From Oscillospiraceae bacterium (GTDB taxonomy: Bacteria; Bacillota; Clostridia; Oscillospirales; Oscillospiraceae): a stretch of DNA of 64,000 nucleotides. The stretch lies in assembly GCA_015068245.1 (NCBI GenBank), contig SVKU01000008.1, positions 22,628 through 86,627 of the forward strand, written 5' to 3'. How positions within the stretch are numbered: position 1 is the first letter of the stretch; every line of letters begins with the position of its first letter. The notes under the pieces were generated by a model, which searched no databases, had not been told where the DNA came from, and was given only the letters and a program-made list of their open reading frames with translations. Both the position numbers and the translations under genes were made by a program. This document shows positions 1 through 8,076 of this stretch, in pieces.

Positions 1-1
1 A

Positions 2-199
2 GCCCGGCTTCCCACTCATATTGAGCTGGCAGCAAGTTCCTATGGTCTTTCAAGGGATTCGGTGATATTATTGGAACAGATACGCACCATCGACAAAAAG
101 CGACTTCGTGAACGCATGGGCAGGCTGGACGATACACTTATGAGTCAGGTTGACAGCGCAATAGCCGTCAGTTTTGGCCTGCATGATGAACTTGTATAA
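2..199 (+). CDS. mazF: MazF/PemK-family endoribonuclease toxin, C-terminal part (cut by window edge)
   Basis: The frame is open from base 2 to a TAA at 197-199 and gives 65 residues; the start lies outside the window. The reading THIELAAS, then SRDSVILLEQIRTIDKKRL, then GRLDD and VDSAIAVSFGL matches the C-terminal half of MazF-type toxins, where the LLEQIRTIDK segment forms the dimer and core beta strand. The family cleaves mRNA at short motifs and is usually preceded by an antitoxin gene, which would lie to the left and cannot be seen. A second, decayed version of the same tail follows at 241-297. Family confidence is good; activity cannot be judged without the N-terminal half. Confidence 0.85.
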   Translation, partial: ARLPTHIELAASSYGLSRDSVILLEQIRTIDKKRLRERMGRLDDTLMSQVDSAIAVSFGLHDELV

Positions 200-240
200 T
201 CAATTTCAAATTGTGATTATAGGGTTCTTTCGAGGCAGCG

Positions 241-297
241 AACACTGCATTTGCTGAATTTGCCTTAAGTTTTGGCTTGCATGATGGGTTCGTTTAG
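241..297 (+). pseudogene. Decayed second copy of the mazF C-terminal tail
   Basis: Reading from 241 gives NTAFAEFALSFGLHDGFV and then TAG. This parallels the end of the upstream gene, VDSAIAVSFGLHDELV and then TAA. The best-matching DNA is about 20 bases of the form agttttggcYtgcatgatg, seen at 171-189 and again at 269-287. No start codon or upstream domain is present, so this is a relict of a tandem duplication or an alternative 3' end left by recombination, not a gene. Confidence 0.5.
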
Positions 298-333
298 TGT
301 ATTATGTAAATACACACTGCAAAGGAGATACTC

Positions 334-861
334 ATGTTCAGAAAGCATCTTGTTTTAAAGCTTGCCATTGTGGCTCTTATAATCGTTATCGGCGCAGGTA
401 TGTTTGCCAGTGCCGCACCGGGAGATTCTTCCGATCCTCTGGTTTCTCTGAGTTACATTAACGAAACCGTTATCCCTGCCCTGACAGCCAGACTGGAGGG
501 TATGGTTGGCGATGCAAAGTCCGAACTGTCCGACAGTTTTGACAACACTCTTAACGAGTTCAAGCAATCTCTCAACGCCGAAACCGTTACCAATGCGCTG
601 GACGATATCGGAAACCGCAGCGAATACAAGTCCGTTGAGCTGACCGACGGTCAGTCCGTTACTCTCCACACCGGCTGTGAAGTCCTGTTCGTCAGCGGTG
701 AGGGTCTGACCAGCGGCACCCTTTCCGACACAACTGCCGGCGTATCCATCGAAAACGGTCGTCTGGAAGCAAATCATCTGTATTTGTGCACCGATTCCGT
801 TTCCATTATTGCCGACGGCGAAGCCGAACTGCTGGTAAAAGGCAATTACGAAGTCAACTGA
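334..861 (+). CDS. Secreted or membrane-anchored hypothetical protein
   Basis: This 175-residue protein is not recognised. A ribosome site (aaaggagata) sits just before the ATG. Residues 1-28 form a basic start and a hydrophobic stretch ending in ASAAP, a signal peptide with an AxA-type cleavage site. Residues about 35-90 are polar, probably helical (ARLEGMVGDAKSELSDSFDN). The rest is beta-rich with repeated SGxxLTSG/LSDTTAG turns. A strong terminator follows at 875-910, so it is transcribed as a single unit upstream of the convergent sigF operon. It could be a surface or forespore-related protein, but nothing in the sequence shows this. Confidence 0.75.
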   Translation: MFRKHLVLKLAIVALIIVIGAGMFASAAPGDSSDPLVSLSYINETVIPALTARLEGMVGDAKSELSDSFDNTLNEFKQSLNAETVTNALDDIGNRSEYKSVELTDGQSVTLHTGCEVLFVSGEGLTSGTLSDTTAGVSIENGRLEANHLYLCTDSVSIIADGEAELLVKGNYEVN

Positions 862-874
862 GTTATAATACGCA

Positions 875-910
875 CACCCCGGTCATACATTATTATGACC
901 GGGGTGTTTT
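875..910 (+). terminator. Intrinsic terminator after the 334-861 gene
   Basis: A perfect 13-bp stem, caccccggtcata (875-887) with its complement at 894-906, has a 6-base loop and is followed by TTTT. It lies 14 bases after the stop codon of the secreted protein gene and ends shortly before the ribosome site of the next gene. Confidence 0.85.
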
Positions 911-932
911 ATATGCAAAAGGCGGTGACGAT

Positions 933-1451
933 ATGCAATTCACCTATCCGCTTTTCAGCGGTGATGACGAGACAGGCTTTATAAGCGTTAAAAAAGACGG
1001 TTTGAGGCTGTATCTGGAAGCCCAATGCAAACACCTTGAGGGTATCCACCGTGCGTGGGCTGTCAGCGGAGATGAACGGCTGCTGATCGGCGTGCTTATC
1101 CCGGAGGGTGACTCCATGGGTGCAAGGAAAGTATACAACATCAGCTCCATCGGTGCTTTTGACGTCAGTAGAATCACTCACGGTGATACGGGTGCACCTC
1201 AGCACAACTCCTCATGGCAGCGATGCCGTAACCCGGGAAGTCTTTTTGCCGACGATGTGGCAAAAACCGCTTTTGATATGGGCTTTGAATACTTTGCACG
1301 GTCAACCGAAACCGGAAAAGTGATCACCGTACCGTGGAAAGGCGGCAGGTTTCCCATGCCCGGTTTGTTCTGCCTGTGTTCGGTGGAGTGTATCAACGGA
1401 AGGCAGATGGTGGTGATAAGGGTTGATGGAGAAGGAAACCTCTGCGTTTGA
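933..1451 (+). CDS. Hypothetical protein, 172 residues
   Basis: The family is not recognised. The start is placed at the ATG at 933 because a good ribosome site (ggcggtga) lies 5 bases before it; the open frame extends further upstream but only through the preceding gene and terminator. There is no signal peptide or membrane segment. The protein has a compact mixed composition with several Trp, Cys and aromatic residues, and motifs such as GDSMGARKVY, WQRCRNPGSLFADD and RFPMPGLFCLCSVECI. It is convergent with sigF. Because it begins only 23 bases after the upstream terminator, its transcription may depend on read-through. Confidence 0.7.
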   Translation: MQFTYPLFSGDDETGFISVKKDGLRLYLEAQCKHLEGIHRAWAVSGDERLLIGVLIPEGDSMGARKVYNISSIGAFDVSRITHGDTGAPQHNSSWQRCRNPGSLFADDVAKTAFDMGFEYFARSTETGKVITVPWKGGRFPMPGLFCLCSVECINGRQMVVIRVDGEGNLCV

Positions 1452-1497
1452 GATCTATGATGGCAGCGGGAGCAAGCCAGTGTCCATTGAGATGGGG

Positions 1498-1528
1498 ATT
1501 TCTCCGCTGACTGTGTCAGCGGAGAAAT
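1498..1528. terminator. Perfect hairpin between convergent genes
   Basis: A 14-bp perfect stem, atttctccgctgac (1498-1511), pairs with 1515-1528 across a 3-base loop. It sits between the 3' ends of the 172-residue gene and sigF. Neither strand has a clear T-run, so it may be a weak bidirectional terminator or a 3' RNA-stabilising hairpin. Confidence 0.5.
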
Positions 1529-1539
1529 GACACTATGAC

Positions 1540-2244
1540 CTAAACAAACTTCCTTAAGCTTTCCAGTGCTTTGCGTTCTATGCGGGACACCTGTACCTGA
1601 CTGACTCCCAGAATTTTAGCCGTTTTATCCTGCGTAAATCCTCTGAAATACCGCAGTTTTATCACTTGCTGTTCCCTGTCAGCCAACTGGTTTATCGCTT
1701 CGTTCAACGCGATAGTCTCCACCAGGGTTTCTTCAATACCGCCGGAAGTGAGAACACTTTCCAGCGTAAATCCATCGTCACCGTTTTCCTGATTGATAGA
1801 TTCATAAGCAGACGTGGCTGTTTCGCACATGGCAATATCCTCCACCGTAAAACCTGTCTCCTGCGCCAATTCCGTAACAGTCGGTTCACGTCCGTTTTGG
1901 TGGCTAAGCCTGTCTCTGGCAAGACGTATGGTCATAGCCCGTTCCTTGATTCCCCTGCTTACCTTTATCATGCCGTCATCCCGCAGGAATCGGCGAATTT
2001 CTCCCGCAATTTTCGGCACCGCATATGTTGAAAACTGTGTGCCGAACTCAGGGTCGTACCCCTCAACAGCCTTGATAAATCCGATACAGCCCAGCTGATA
2101 CAGATCGTCTGCCTCCACACCACGGCCAAAGTACCGCTTAGCGATCGACCAGATAAGCCCGGAGTTTTCAACTATCATTCTCTCCGAGGCTTCCTTGTCT
2201 CCGCTTTTGGCCAGCTGCAGAAGCTCCCTTTGAGCCGTACTCAT
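1540..2244 (-). CDS. sigF: RNA polymerase sigma-F factor (forespore-specific)
   Basis: SigF directs early forespore transcription during sporulation and is held inactive by SpoIIAB. The 234-residue protein has sigma-70 region 2 (ENSGLIWSIAKRYFGRG, then DDLYQLGCIGFIKAVEGYDPE and FSTYAVPKIAGEIRRFLRDD), region 3 (MIKVSRGIKERA) and region 4 with its helix-turn-helix (RYFRGFTQDKTAKILGVSQV followed by QVSRIERKAL). It is the third gene of spoIIAA-spoIIAB-sigF and overlaps spoIIAB by 4 bases (ATGA), so translation is coupled. The gene order and the strong SigF/SigG-like region 4 make SigG much less likely. Confidence 0.96.
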   Translation of the reverse strand: MSTAQRELLQLAKSGDKEASERMIVENSGLIWSIAKRYFGRGVEADDLYQLGCIGFIKAVEGYDPEFGTQFSTYAVPKIAGEIRRFLRDDGMIKVSRGIKERAMTIRLARDRLSHQNGREPTVTELAQETGFTVEDIAMCETATSAYESINQENGDDGFTLESVLTSGGIEETLVETIALNEAINQLADREQQVIKLRYFRGFTQDKTAKILGVSQVQVSRIERKALESLRKFV

Positions 2245-2678
2245 CTGCGTGACGCCCTTTTGGATATCCGCCGCTTCATGGTGACGGTGGTGCCCTTGTC
2301 CGGAGCACTTTTTACGGACAGGCTGGTCATAAAGCTTTCCATAATTGTAAATCCCATGCCTGCCCTGTCGCTTCCGCCGGTGGTGTACATGGGACGCATT
2401 GCCGCTTCCACGTCCTCCATACCGCGACCCCAGTCACGGACAGAAATTTCTATGGCACCCTTGTCCAGTTTGGCCTTGATAAGAATTTTTCCGATGCTGT
2501 CGGGATAGGCGTGAACAATGCAGTTTGTAACCGCCTCACTGACAGCCGTTTTGATATCTCCAAGCTCGTCCAGCGTGGGGTCAAGCTGGGCGGCAAAGCA
2601 CGCCACCGCTCCACGGGCAAAGGACTCGTTGACAGACAGGCTGTCAAACTCCAGTTTCATTACATTAGTTTCTTGCAT
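2241..2678 (-). CDS. spoIIAB: Anti-sigma-F factor SpoIIAB (serine kinase)
   Basis: SpoIIAB binds SigF and also phosphorylates SpoIIAA. The 145-residue GHKL ATPase shows the N box (KTAVSEAVTNCIVHAY), the G1 box (DWGRGMEDVEAAMRP) and the G2 box (DRAGMGFTIMESFMTSLSV), followed by GTTVTMKR. The start is the ATG at 2678, preceded by GGAGG with 9 bases between; an in-frame TTG at 2693 overlaps the ribosome site and is less likely. It lies between spoIIAA and sigF, 15 bases after the spoIIAA stop. Confidence 0.96.
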   Translation of the reverse strand: MQETNVMKLEFDSLSVNESFARGAVACFAAQLDPTLDELGDIKTAVSEAVTNCIVHAYPDSIGKILIKAKLDKGAIEISVRDWGRGMEDVEAAMRPMYTTGGSDRAGMGFTIMESFMTSLSVKSAPDKGTTVTMKRRISKRASRR

Positions 2679-2693
2679 TATGTAAACCTCCAA

Positions 2694-2999
2694 TTATACC
2701 ATCTCGACCATTCTGCCTATCCCCGCAGCATCAAGCACCTTCTTTGGCTGGCCTGATACGTTTTGAAGTGACAGACTTCCGTCCAGAAGCTCCATATGGC
2801 GTTTTGCGTTTATGACCACGGCGATTCCGGAACTGTCCATAAACGCAACATCGGAAAAGTCAAGAACACAATGTTTGGGCAGAAAAGTGTCAATTTTATC
2901 TGCCACACCGTTTATAAGCGTTTTTGCAACATGGTGGTCTATTTCACCAGTGAGGGCAACAGTCAGCTGCCGCCCCTGTAAATAGCTTGTCATTTTCAT
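2694..2999 (-). CDS. spoIIAA: Anti-anti-sigma factor SpoIIAA
   Basis: SpoIIAA is a STAS-domain protein that, when unphosphorylated, displaces SigF from SpoIIAB. The 101-residue protein contains LTGEIDHHVAKTL near the N-terminus and VAFMDSSGIAVV, which carries the serine normally phosphorylated by SpoIIAB. The start is the ATG at 2999 with a ribosome site (gggggaat) upstream; a longer frame to 3095 would read through the leader hairpin and has no homology-like sequence. It is the first gene of the operon. A terminator-like hairpin with a U-tract sits only about 25 bases upstream of its start. Confidence 0.95.
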   Translation of the reverse strand: MKMTSYLQGRQLTVALTGEIDHHVAKTLINGVADKIDTFLPKHCVLDFSDVAFMDSSGIAVVINAKRHMELLDGSLSLQNVSGQPKKVLDAAGIGRMVEMV

Positions 3000-3011
3000 T
3001 GGTATTCCCCC

Positions 3012-3062
3012 AAAAACAAAAAATGGGTCGCCGTAAGATGATCTTACGACGACCCTATTATA
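3012..3062 (-). promoter_or_regulatory. spoIIA leader: TATAAT box and terminator-like hairpin before spoIIAA
   Basis: On the minus strand a TATAAT (3057-3062) is followed at once by a 14-bp stem (3055-3042 with 3038-3025, one G-U pair, 3-base loop) and then ATTTTTTGTTTTT ending just before the spoIIAA ribosome site. This has the form of an intrinsic terminator in the only place where the operon's transcript must pass. No good -35 or SigH-type box is obvious. It may stop read-through from folC, act as an attenuator, or be a 5'-end stabilising hairpin. Confidence 0.6.
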
Positions 3063-3123
3063 AATCGTGGTGTACTGCGTAATTTGCCGAATCAAGCATG
3101 CGGCATATCAAAATTGACCGCAG

Positions 3124-3775
3124 GTGCGATATGTTGCGTCAGAGGTGCCATTCCGAGGAGCGAAGCGACGTGAGAATCCGTCTCCCGCTGTCATTCTGAG
3201 GGAAGTCGGTCAGCTTGCTGACCGGAACGACCGAAGAATCTTTAAGATCCTTCGTCGCTATGCTCCTCAGGATGACAGGGTCAACAAAGTTGACCCCTCG
3301 AAAATCGCAAGCGATTTTCATCGTTCTCTACGATATGTAGCGTCACGTTGTGCGTAATCGGCGGGCGACCAAAGGTCGCCCCTACGGCAGGATGTGTTGC
3401 GTTGTGCGTTGTAGGGGCGGTCTTTGACCGCCCGCGGGCGACCAAAGGTCGCCCCTACGGCGCAATACATTACATTGTACATTGTAGGGGCTGGCGTCCT
3501 CGACAGCCCAAAGCGGAACGACGAGGACGTCGTTCCCTACAGTGTTACAGGGTTGTCGGTGCGTAACAGACGTGTCACCCGGGTCAGCCAAGCTGACCCA
3601 CAGCCGTGACCCTACGAAGTGTTACGTCACGTTGTGCATAATCGGCGGGCGACCAAAGGTCGCCCCTACGGCGGGATGTGTTGCGTTGTGCGTTGTAGGA
3701 GCGGTCTTTGACCGCCCGCGGGCGACCAAAGGTCTCCCCTACGGCGGGAATACGTTACTTCATGGGTGATTGGTG
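3124..3775. repeat. Repeat block 1: mosaic of short palindromes
   Basis: This gap between folC and spoIIAA holds no convincing gene. It is a mosaic of imperfect palindromes, including GTCGGTCAGCTTGCTGACCG, GGGTCAACAAAGTTGACCC, GGGCGACCAAAGGTCGCCC (several times), GGGCGGTCTTTGACCGCCC, a GGCGTCCTCGACAGCC plus CGACGAGGACGTCG pair, and GGGTCAGCCAAGCTGACCC. Modules are bounded by GTAGGG and CCCTAC and joined by linkers such as ACGTCACGTTGTGCGT. A segment of about 115 bp occurs twice, at about 3341-3459 and 3625-3743, with few differences. Open frames across it (reading GRPKVAPTAG and FDRPRATKG) are by-products of the repeats. Confidence 0.85.
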
Positions 3776-3795
3776 GGTGGAAAATATCTGCCCTG

Positions 3796-5076
3796 CTAAA
3801 TCAGTTTTTTAATTATCCCTCTCGCCTGCCCAGCCATGATAACGGATCCGCAAACAAGGAGCAAACCATCGTCTGGCACTGCATCAAAACCGGTTTTTAT
3901 GGCATTTTCAAGGTCTTTGCCTGCAATACAGCTGCAATATCGTGATGCGTACTGTACCAAGTTCTCCGGATTCAGAGAACGCTCCATCTCTGATGAGGAG
4001 GCAATTATGGTTTTGCATTTTGGAGCAAGGATATCAATGCAGGTTTTCCAGTCCTTATCCGCCATCATGCCCATAACGGCCACGATTTCCTTGCCGGGAA
4101 ACAGGGTGTCCAATGCATCGGCAAGTGCAGCGGCTCCGTCGGGATTGTGGGCAGCGTCCAGCAGCACAATGGGAGCTTTGTTCATAAGCTCCATCCGTCC
4201 CGGCCACACCGCAGACGCAAAGCCTTGAACCATGGCTTCATCGGATATTTCAAATCCCCGCCGGCTCAATGCTTTCAAAGCGGCATAAGCCGTAAGCCCG
4301 TTGGCAAGCTGATGATGTCCCAACAGCGGGCAGCATATGGTCAGACCCTTGTGGGTAAAAGCAAAGCCATCTGCGGAAACGGTGCAGTTATCCGGTTCAT
4401 CAAGGCTCACAACATCGTAACCCGCTCCCGCTGCAATGCAGGCAGACACCAGCACTTCCTTAACTTCCTCATCGTTGGGAGAAACAACAACGGCACTTCC
4501 CCCCTTGATGATGCCGGCTTTCTCGCCTGCAATGGTTACAAGGTCACTGCCCAGAATTGCCGTGTGGTCTTTGGCAATATGGGTGATCACGGCAGCTTCG
4601 GGAGCCTCTATGATGTTGGTTGGGTCAAATCTTCCTCCCAGTCCTGTTTCCAGCACCACAATATCGCAGCCTTGGGCAGCGAAGTATTCAAAAGCTGCGG
4701 CTGTGACCAGTTCAAACTCGTTGACCGGGTCAAGACCCTCCTCATTTCTGGCATCTTCCGCTGCCTTTACCTTTTCGGTAACGGCGCAGAGGTCGGCCTG
4801 GGATATCATCTGTCCGTTTATCTGAATACGCTCTCTGAAATCCTCAAGGTACGGCGAGGTAAACATGCCCGCCCTGTATCCCGCAGCACGCAGAACAGAC
4901 GCAGTCATGGCTGCCACGCTGCCTTTTCCGTTGGTGCCGGCAATATGGACATATTTCAGGCTGTTCTGCGGGTTTCCAAGCCTTGACATCAAATCTCTTA
5001 TCCTTGCCAGCGTGGGCGCCGCCGCAATACTGCGGGGGCGCCCATGGATATAGTTCAGTGTTTGATTATAATTCAT
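3796..5076 (-). CDS. folC: Folylpolyglutamate synthase / dihydrofolate synthase
   Basis: FolC adds glutamate to folates and in many bacteria also makes dihydrofolate from dihydropteroate. The 426-residue length is typical. The Mur-ligase-like ATP site HIAGTNGKGSVAAM is at about residues 44-57, followed by MFTSPYLEDFRERI, the omega-loop region ETGLGGRFDPTN, and VITHIAKDHTAILG (with AGEKAGIIK). The C-terminal domain carries LLDAAHNPDGA. It follows valS with a one-base overlap (TAATG), a common clostridial valS-folC pairing, so it is likely driven by the T-box-controlled valS promoter. Confidence 0.95.
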   Translation of the reverse strand: MNYNQTLNYIHGRPRSIAAAPTLARIRDLMSRLGNPQNSLKYVHIAGTNGKGSVAAMTASVLRAAGYRAGMFTSPYLEDFRERIQINGQMISQADLCAVTEKVKAAEDARNEEGLDPVNEFELVTAAAFEYFAAQGCDIVVLETGLGGRFDPTNIIEAPEAAVITHIAKDHTAILGSDLVTIAGEKAGIIKGGSAVVVSPNDEEVKEVLVSACIAAGAGYDVVSLDEPDNCTVSADGFAFTHKGLTICCPLLGHHQLANGLTAYAALKALSRRGFEISDEAMVQGFASAVWPGRMELMNKAPIVLLDAAHNPDGAAALADALDTLFPGKEIVAVMGMMADKDWKTCIDILAPKCKTIIASSSEMERSLNPENLVQYASRYCSCIAGKDLENAIKTGFDAVPDDGLLLVCGSVIMAGQARGIIKKLI

Positions 5077-7697
5077 TATTTTTTAAGTCTTGCTTCGCTG
5101 TCTTCAAGGTTTTTCAGCAGGCTCTTGAGCTTTTCTGCCTTTTCACGCTCTGCAGCCACAACAGCTTCGGGAGCTTTGCTGACAAAGCCCTGATTGTTCA
5201 GCTTGCCTTCAATGCGGTCAAGCTCTTTCTGAGCTTTTTCCTTTTCCTTGGCTATGCGTGCCAGTTCCTTTTCGAAGTCGATAAGCTCTGCCATGGGCAT
5301 ATACATTCTTGCCTTATCGGTGATGGCGCAAGCCATGTCCTCAGCACCTTCGGGAGCCTTGTCTGCAACAGCAACACCTGAAGCATATGCCAGTCGGAGC
5401 ATAAAGGGACGGCCTGCCTCAAAGATATCGGCTCTGTCGGTTTCGACGAACATCTCTGCCTTTCTGGAGGGAGGTACGTTCATCTCTGCACGGAGGCTGC
5501 GGACAGACTTGATGGCGTCCATAAGGATCTCGAAGTCGGCTTCGTCGGCAGGGAAGTTCAGCTGCTCGGTAAACTCGGGGTACTTCTGCAGCATAAGATA
5601 TTCGCCGTCGTGAGGCAGTGCCTGATAAATCTCCTCGGTGATGTAGGGCATGAAGGGATGCAGCAGCTTGAGGATCTCGGTCAGGACATACAGCAGAACC
5701 TTCTGGGCACTGATCTTTGCTGCTTCGTCATCGCCGTTGAGACGCTGCTTGGTAAGCTCGATGTACCAGTCGCAATAGCTGTCCCAGATGAAGTCATAGA
5801 TCTTGTCTGCCGCGACGCCAAGTTCGTAGCTTTCAAGATTGTCGATAACTTCTTTGGCAAGGGTGTTCAGCTTGGAAAGTATCCATTTGTCTTCCAGTTC
5901 AAGCTTTTCGGGCAGCTCATTTTTGTCGATGGTAAGGTTCATCATAACAAAACGGCTTGCGTTCCAGAGCTTGTTGGCAAAGTTTCGCATGGCCTCGCAG
6001 CGTTCAATGAAGAAACGCATATCGTTGCCGGGGCTGTTGCCGGTAATGAGGTTGAAGCGCAGAGCGTCGGCGCCGAACTTCTCGATCATTTCAACGGGGT
6101 CGATACCGTTGCCAAGGCTCTTGGACATCTTACGTCCCTGAGCATCACGGACAAGGCCGTGGATAACAACGGTGTGGAAAGGAATCTGCTTCATCTGTTC
6201 CATGCCGGAGAAAATCATTCTGGCAACCCAGAAGAAGATTATATCGTAACCGGTAACAAGAACATCGGTAGGATAGAAATATTCCAGATCCTCGGTCTTT
6301 TCCGGCCAGCCAAGGGTGCTGAAAGGCCACAGTGCAGAGGAGAACCAGGTGTCCAGAACGTCTTCGTCACGTTTGATGTTGGCACTGCCGCACTTTTCAC
6401 AGGTGCAGGCATCTTCAAGGGAAACGGTGGTGTGACCACAGTCGGCGCAGTACCATGCAGGTATCTGGTGACCCCACCACAGCTGACGGGAAATACACCA
6501 GTCACGGACATTGTTCATCCAGTTCAGATAAGTCTTGGAGAAACGGTCGGGAACGAACTTGATCTCGCCCTCTTCAACGACACGGATGGCTTCCTTTGCC
6601 AGAGGCTGCATCTTAACGAACCACTGGTCGGACGCAATGGGCTCAACGTCGGTACCGCAGCGATAGCAGGTGCCGACATTGTGAGCGTAATCCTCAACAT
6701 CAACCAGATAGCCTTCGGCTTCCAGATCGGCAACGATGGCCTTGCGGCACTCGTAACGGTCCATGCCGTTGTACTTGCCGCCGTTGATGACCTTTGCGTC
6801 TTCGTCAAGCACGAGGATATGCTCAAGGTCGTGACGCTGGGCAACCTCAAAGTCGTTGGGGTCGTGGCAGGGAGTCATCTTGACGCAGCCGGTACCGAAG
6901 TCAAGTTCAACGTAATCGTCGGCCACGATGGGCAGTTCACGGCCTACCAGAGGCAGGATACAGGTCTTGCCAACCAGATGAGTGTAGCGTTCGTCGGCAG
7001 GGTTGACGGCAACGCCGGTGTCGCCCAGCATGGTTTCGGGACGGGTGGTTGCAACAACGATATATTCGTCGCTGTCCTTGATGGGATAGCGGATCTTCCA
7101 GATGTGACCGGGCTTGTCCTGATATTCGACCTCTGCGTCAGACAGAGCGGTGGTGCATTGGGGACACCAGTTGATGATGCGCTTGCCCTTGTAGATAAGA
7201 CCTTTCTTATACAGGTCAACAAAGGTTGTACGGACAGCCTTTGCACAGACATCGTCCATGGTGAAGCGCTGACGCTCCCAGTCGCAGGAGGAACCGAGGG
7301 TTTTCAGCTGCTCAACAATACGGTCGCCGTATTTGTTCTTCCATTCCCAGACACGTTCCAGGAACTTTTCACGGCCAAGGTCAAATCTTGTCAGACCTTC
7401 TCCCCGAAGGACTTCTTCAACCTTGATCTGAGTTGCGATGCCTGCATGGTCGTAGCCGGGCAGCCACAGGGCTGCAAAGCCTGCCATTCGCTTATAGCGG
7501 ATAAGAACGTCCTGAATGGTGTTGTCGAAAGCGTGGCCCATGTGGAGCTGGCCGGTGACATTGGGAGGCGGAATAACGATGGTAAAAGGTTTTTTCTCGG
7601 GATCACGCTCTGCGTGGAAGCAGTTGCCGTCCAGCCACATCTTATAGATGCGGTTTTCAACCGACTGGGGTTCATAAGTTTTCGGTAATTCTTTCAT
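5076..7697 (-). CDS. valS: Valyl-tRNA synthetase
   Basis: This class I enzyme charges tRNA-Val and edits threonine. The 873 residues show the HIGH-type motif ([14 protein letters not shown], residues 43-56), zinc-type cysteine pairs ([17 protein letters not shown] and [12 protein letters not shown] with CTCEKCG), editing-domain sequence ([17 protein letters not shown]), the KMSKS motif ([14 protein letters not shown]), the anticodon-binding domain and a C-terminal coiled coil ([20 protein letters not shown]). The start ATG has a ribosome site (aaggaga) nearby. It lies directly downstream of a T-box leader and a consensus promoter, so expression should rise when uncharged tRNA-Val accumulates. 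Confidence 0.97.
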   Translation of the reverse strand: MKELPKTYEPQSVENRIYKMWLDGNCFHAERDPEKKPFTIVIPPPNVTGQLHMGHAFDNTIQDVLIRYKRMAGFAALWLPGYDHAGIATQIKVEEVLRGEGLTRFDLGREKFLERVWEWKNKYGDRIVEQLKTLGSSCDWERQRFTMDDVCAKAVRTTFVDLYKKGLIYKGKRIINWCPQCTTALSDAEVEYQDKPGHIWKIRYPIKDSDEYIVVATTRPETMLGDTGVAVNPADERYTHLVGKTCILPLVGRELPIVADDYVELDFGTGCVKMTPCHDPNDFEVAQRHDLEHILVLDEDAKVINGGKYNGMDRYECRKAIVADLEAEGYLVDVEDYAHNVGTCYRCGTDVEPIASDQWFVKMQPLAKEAIRVVEEGEIKFVPDRFSKTYLNWMNNVRDWCISRQLWWGHQIPAWYCADCGHTTVSLEDACTCEKCGSANIKRDEDVLDTWFSSALWPFSTLGWPEKTEDLEYFYPTDVLVTGYDIIFFWVARMIFSGMEQMKQIPFHTVVIHGLVRDAQGRKMSKSLGNGIDPVEMIEKFGADALRFNLITGNSPGNDMRFFIERCEAMRNFANKLWNASRFVMMNLTIDKNELPEKLELEDKWILSKLNTLAKEVIDNLESYELGVAADKIYDFIWDSYCDWYIELTKQRLNGDDEAAKISAQKVLLYVLTEILKLLHPFMPYITEEIYQALPHDGEYLMLQKYPEFTEQLNFPADEADFEILMDAIKSVRSLRAEMNVPPSRKAEMFVETDRADIFEAGRPFMLRLAYASGVAVADKAPEGAEDMACAITDKARMYMPMAELIDFEKELARIAKEKEKAQKELDRIEGKLNNQGFVSKAPEAVVAAEREKAEKLKSLLKNLEDSEARLKK

Positions 7698-7724
7698 AAG
7701 GCAAATTCTCCTTTTCGGGGCAAA

Positions 7725-7960
7725 TAAAAAACCGCCCCAAGATAGTTATCTTAGGGCGGACAATATCCGCGGTACCACCTAAGTTCGCACGAAAATCATG
7801 CGCTCTCATTGACCCTTAACGCGGGGAACGCCGAAGCTTACTTGGGTTCAGCTTCAGAACTCAGGGGCGACTTTCAACACCTGATGCGAACTCACACCAA
7901 CCGTCCGCTCTCTGATGGGCGGTGCCTACTCCTCCCCGTCATCGCTTTGCATATTGATAA
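7725..7960 (-). promoter_or_regulatory. T-box riboswitch leader of valS
   Basis: On the minus strand the leader has a GAGTAGG-like stem I start, an AGAGAGCGG AG-box region, GGTTGGTG, and the conserved T-box AGGTGGTACCGCGG (7767-7780). It ends in a terminator stem (7732-7744 with 7747-7759) followed by TTTTTTATTT. A GTC in a GAAAGTCGCC context (7869-7871) is a plausible valine specifier. In the family, uncharged tRNA pairs with the specifier and with the T-box bulge and prevents termination. Confidence 0.93.
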
Positions 7961-7966
7961 TGTACT

Positions 7967-7995
7967 ATTATATTCCCGCCCTTATTGCTTGTCAA
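7967..7995 (-). promoter_or_regulatory. Consensus sigma-A promoter for valS T-box leader
   Basis: A perfect TTGACA (7990-7995) is separated by 17 bp from a perfect TATAAT (7967-7972) on the minus strand. The predicted start falls near 7960, exactly where the T-box leader begins. Confidence 0.9.
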
Positions 7996-8016
7996 GTGCG
8001 AAAATGGCTGCTCTTA

Positions 8017-8045
8017 TTGAATTATTCTTCGGTCTGTGGTATGAT
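8017..8045 (+). promoter_or_regulatory. Promoter for tmk
   Basis: TTGAAT (8017-8022), a 17-bp spacer and TATGAT (8040-8045) lie 31 bases upstream of the tmk start, divergent from the valS promoter. Confidence 0.7.
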
Positions 8046-8076
8046 AACTGTCGAAAACAAGCTAAAGAGGTTTATC

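Noticed and set aside
3348..3769. Open frames reading GRPKVAPTAG and FDRPRATKG in repeat block 1
   Set aside because: They arise from the palindromic modules and reappear wherever modules occur in phase; no ribosome site.
5610..7688. A 692-residue open frame on the plus strand opposite valS
   Set aside because: It is the antisense shadow of valS, where codon bias removes stops; it has no ribosome site and no recognisable domain.
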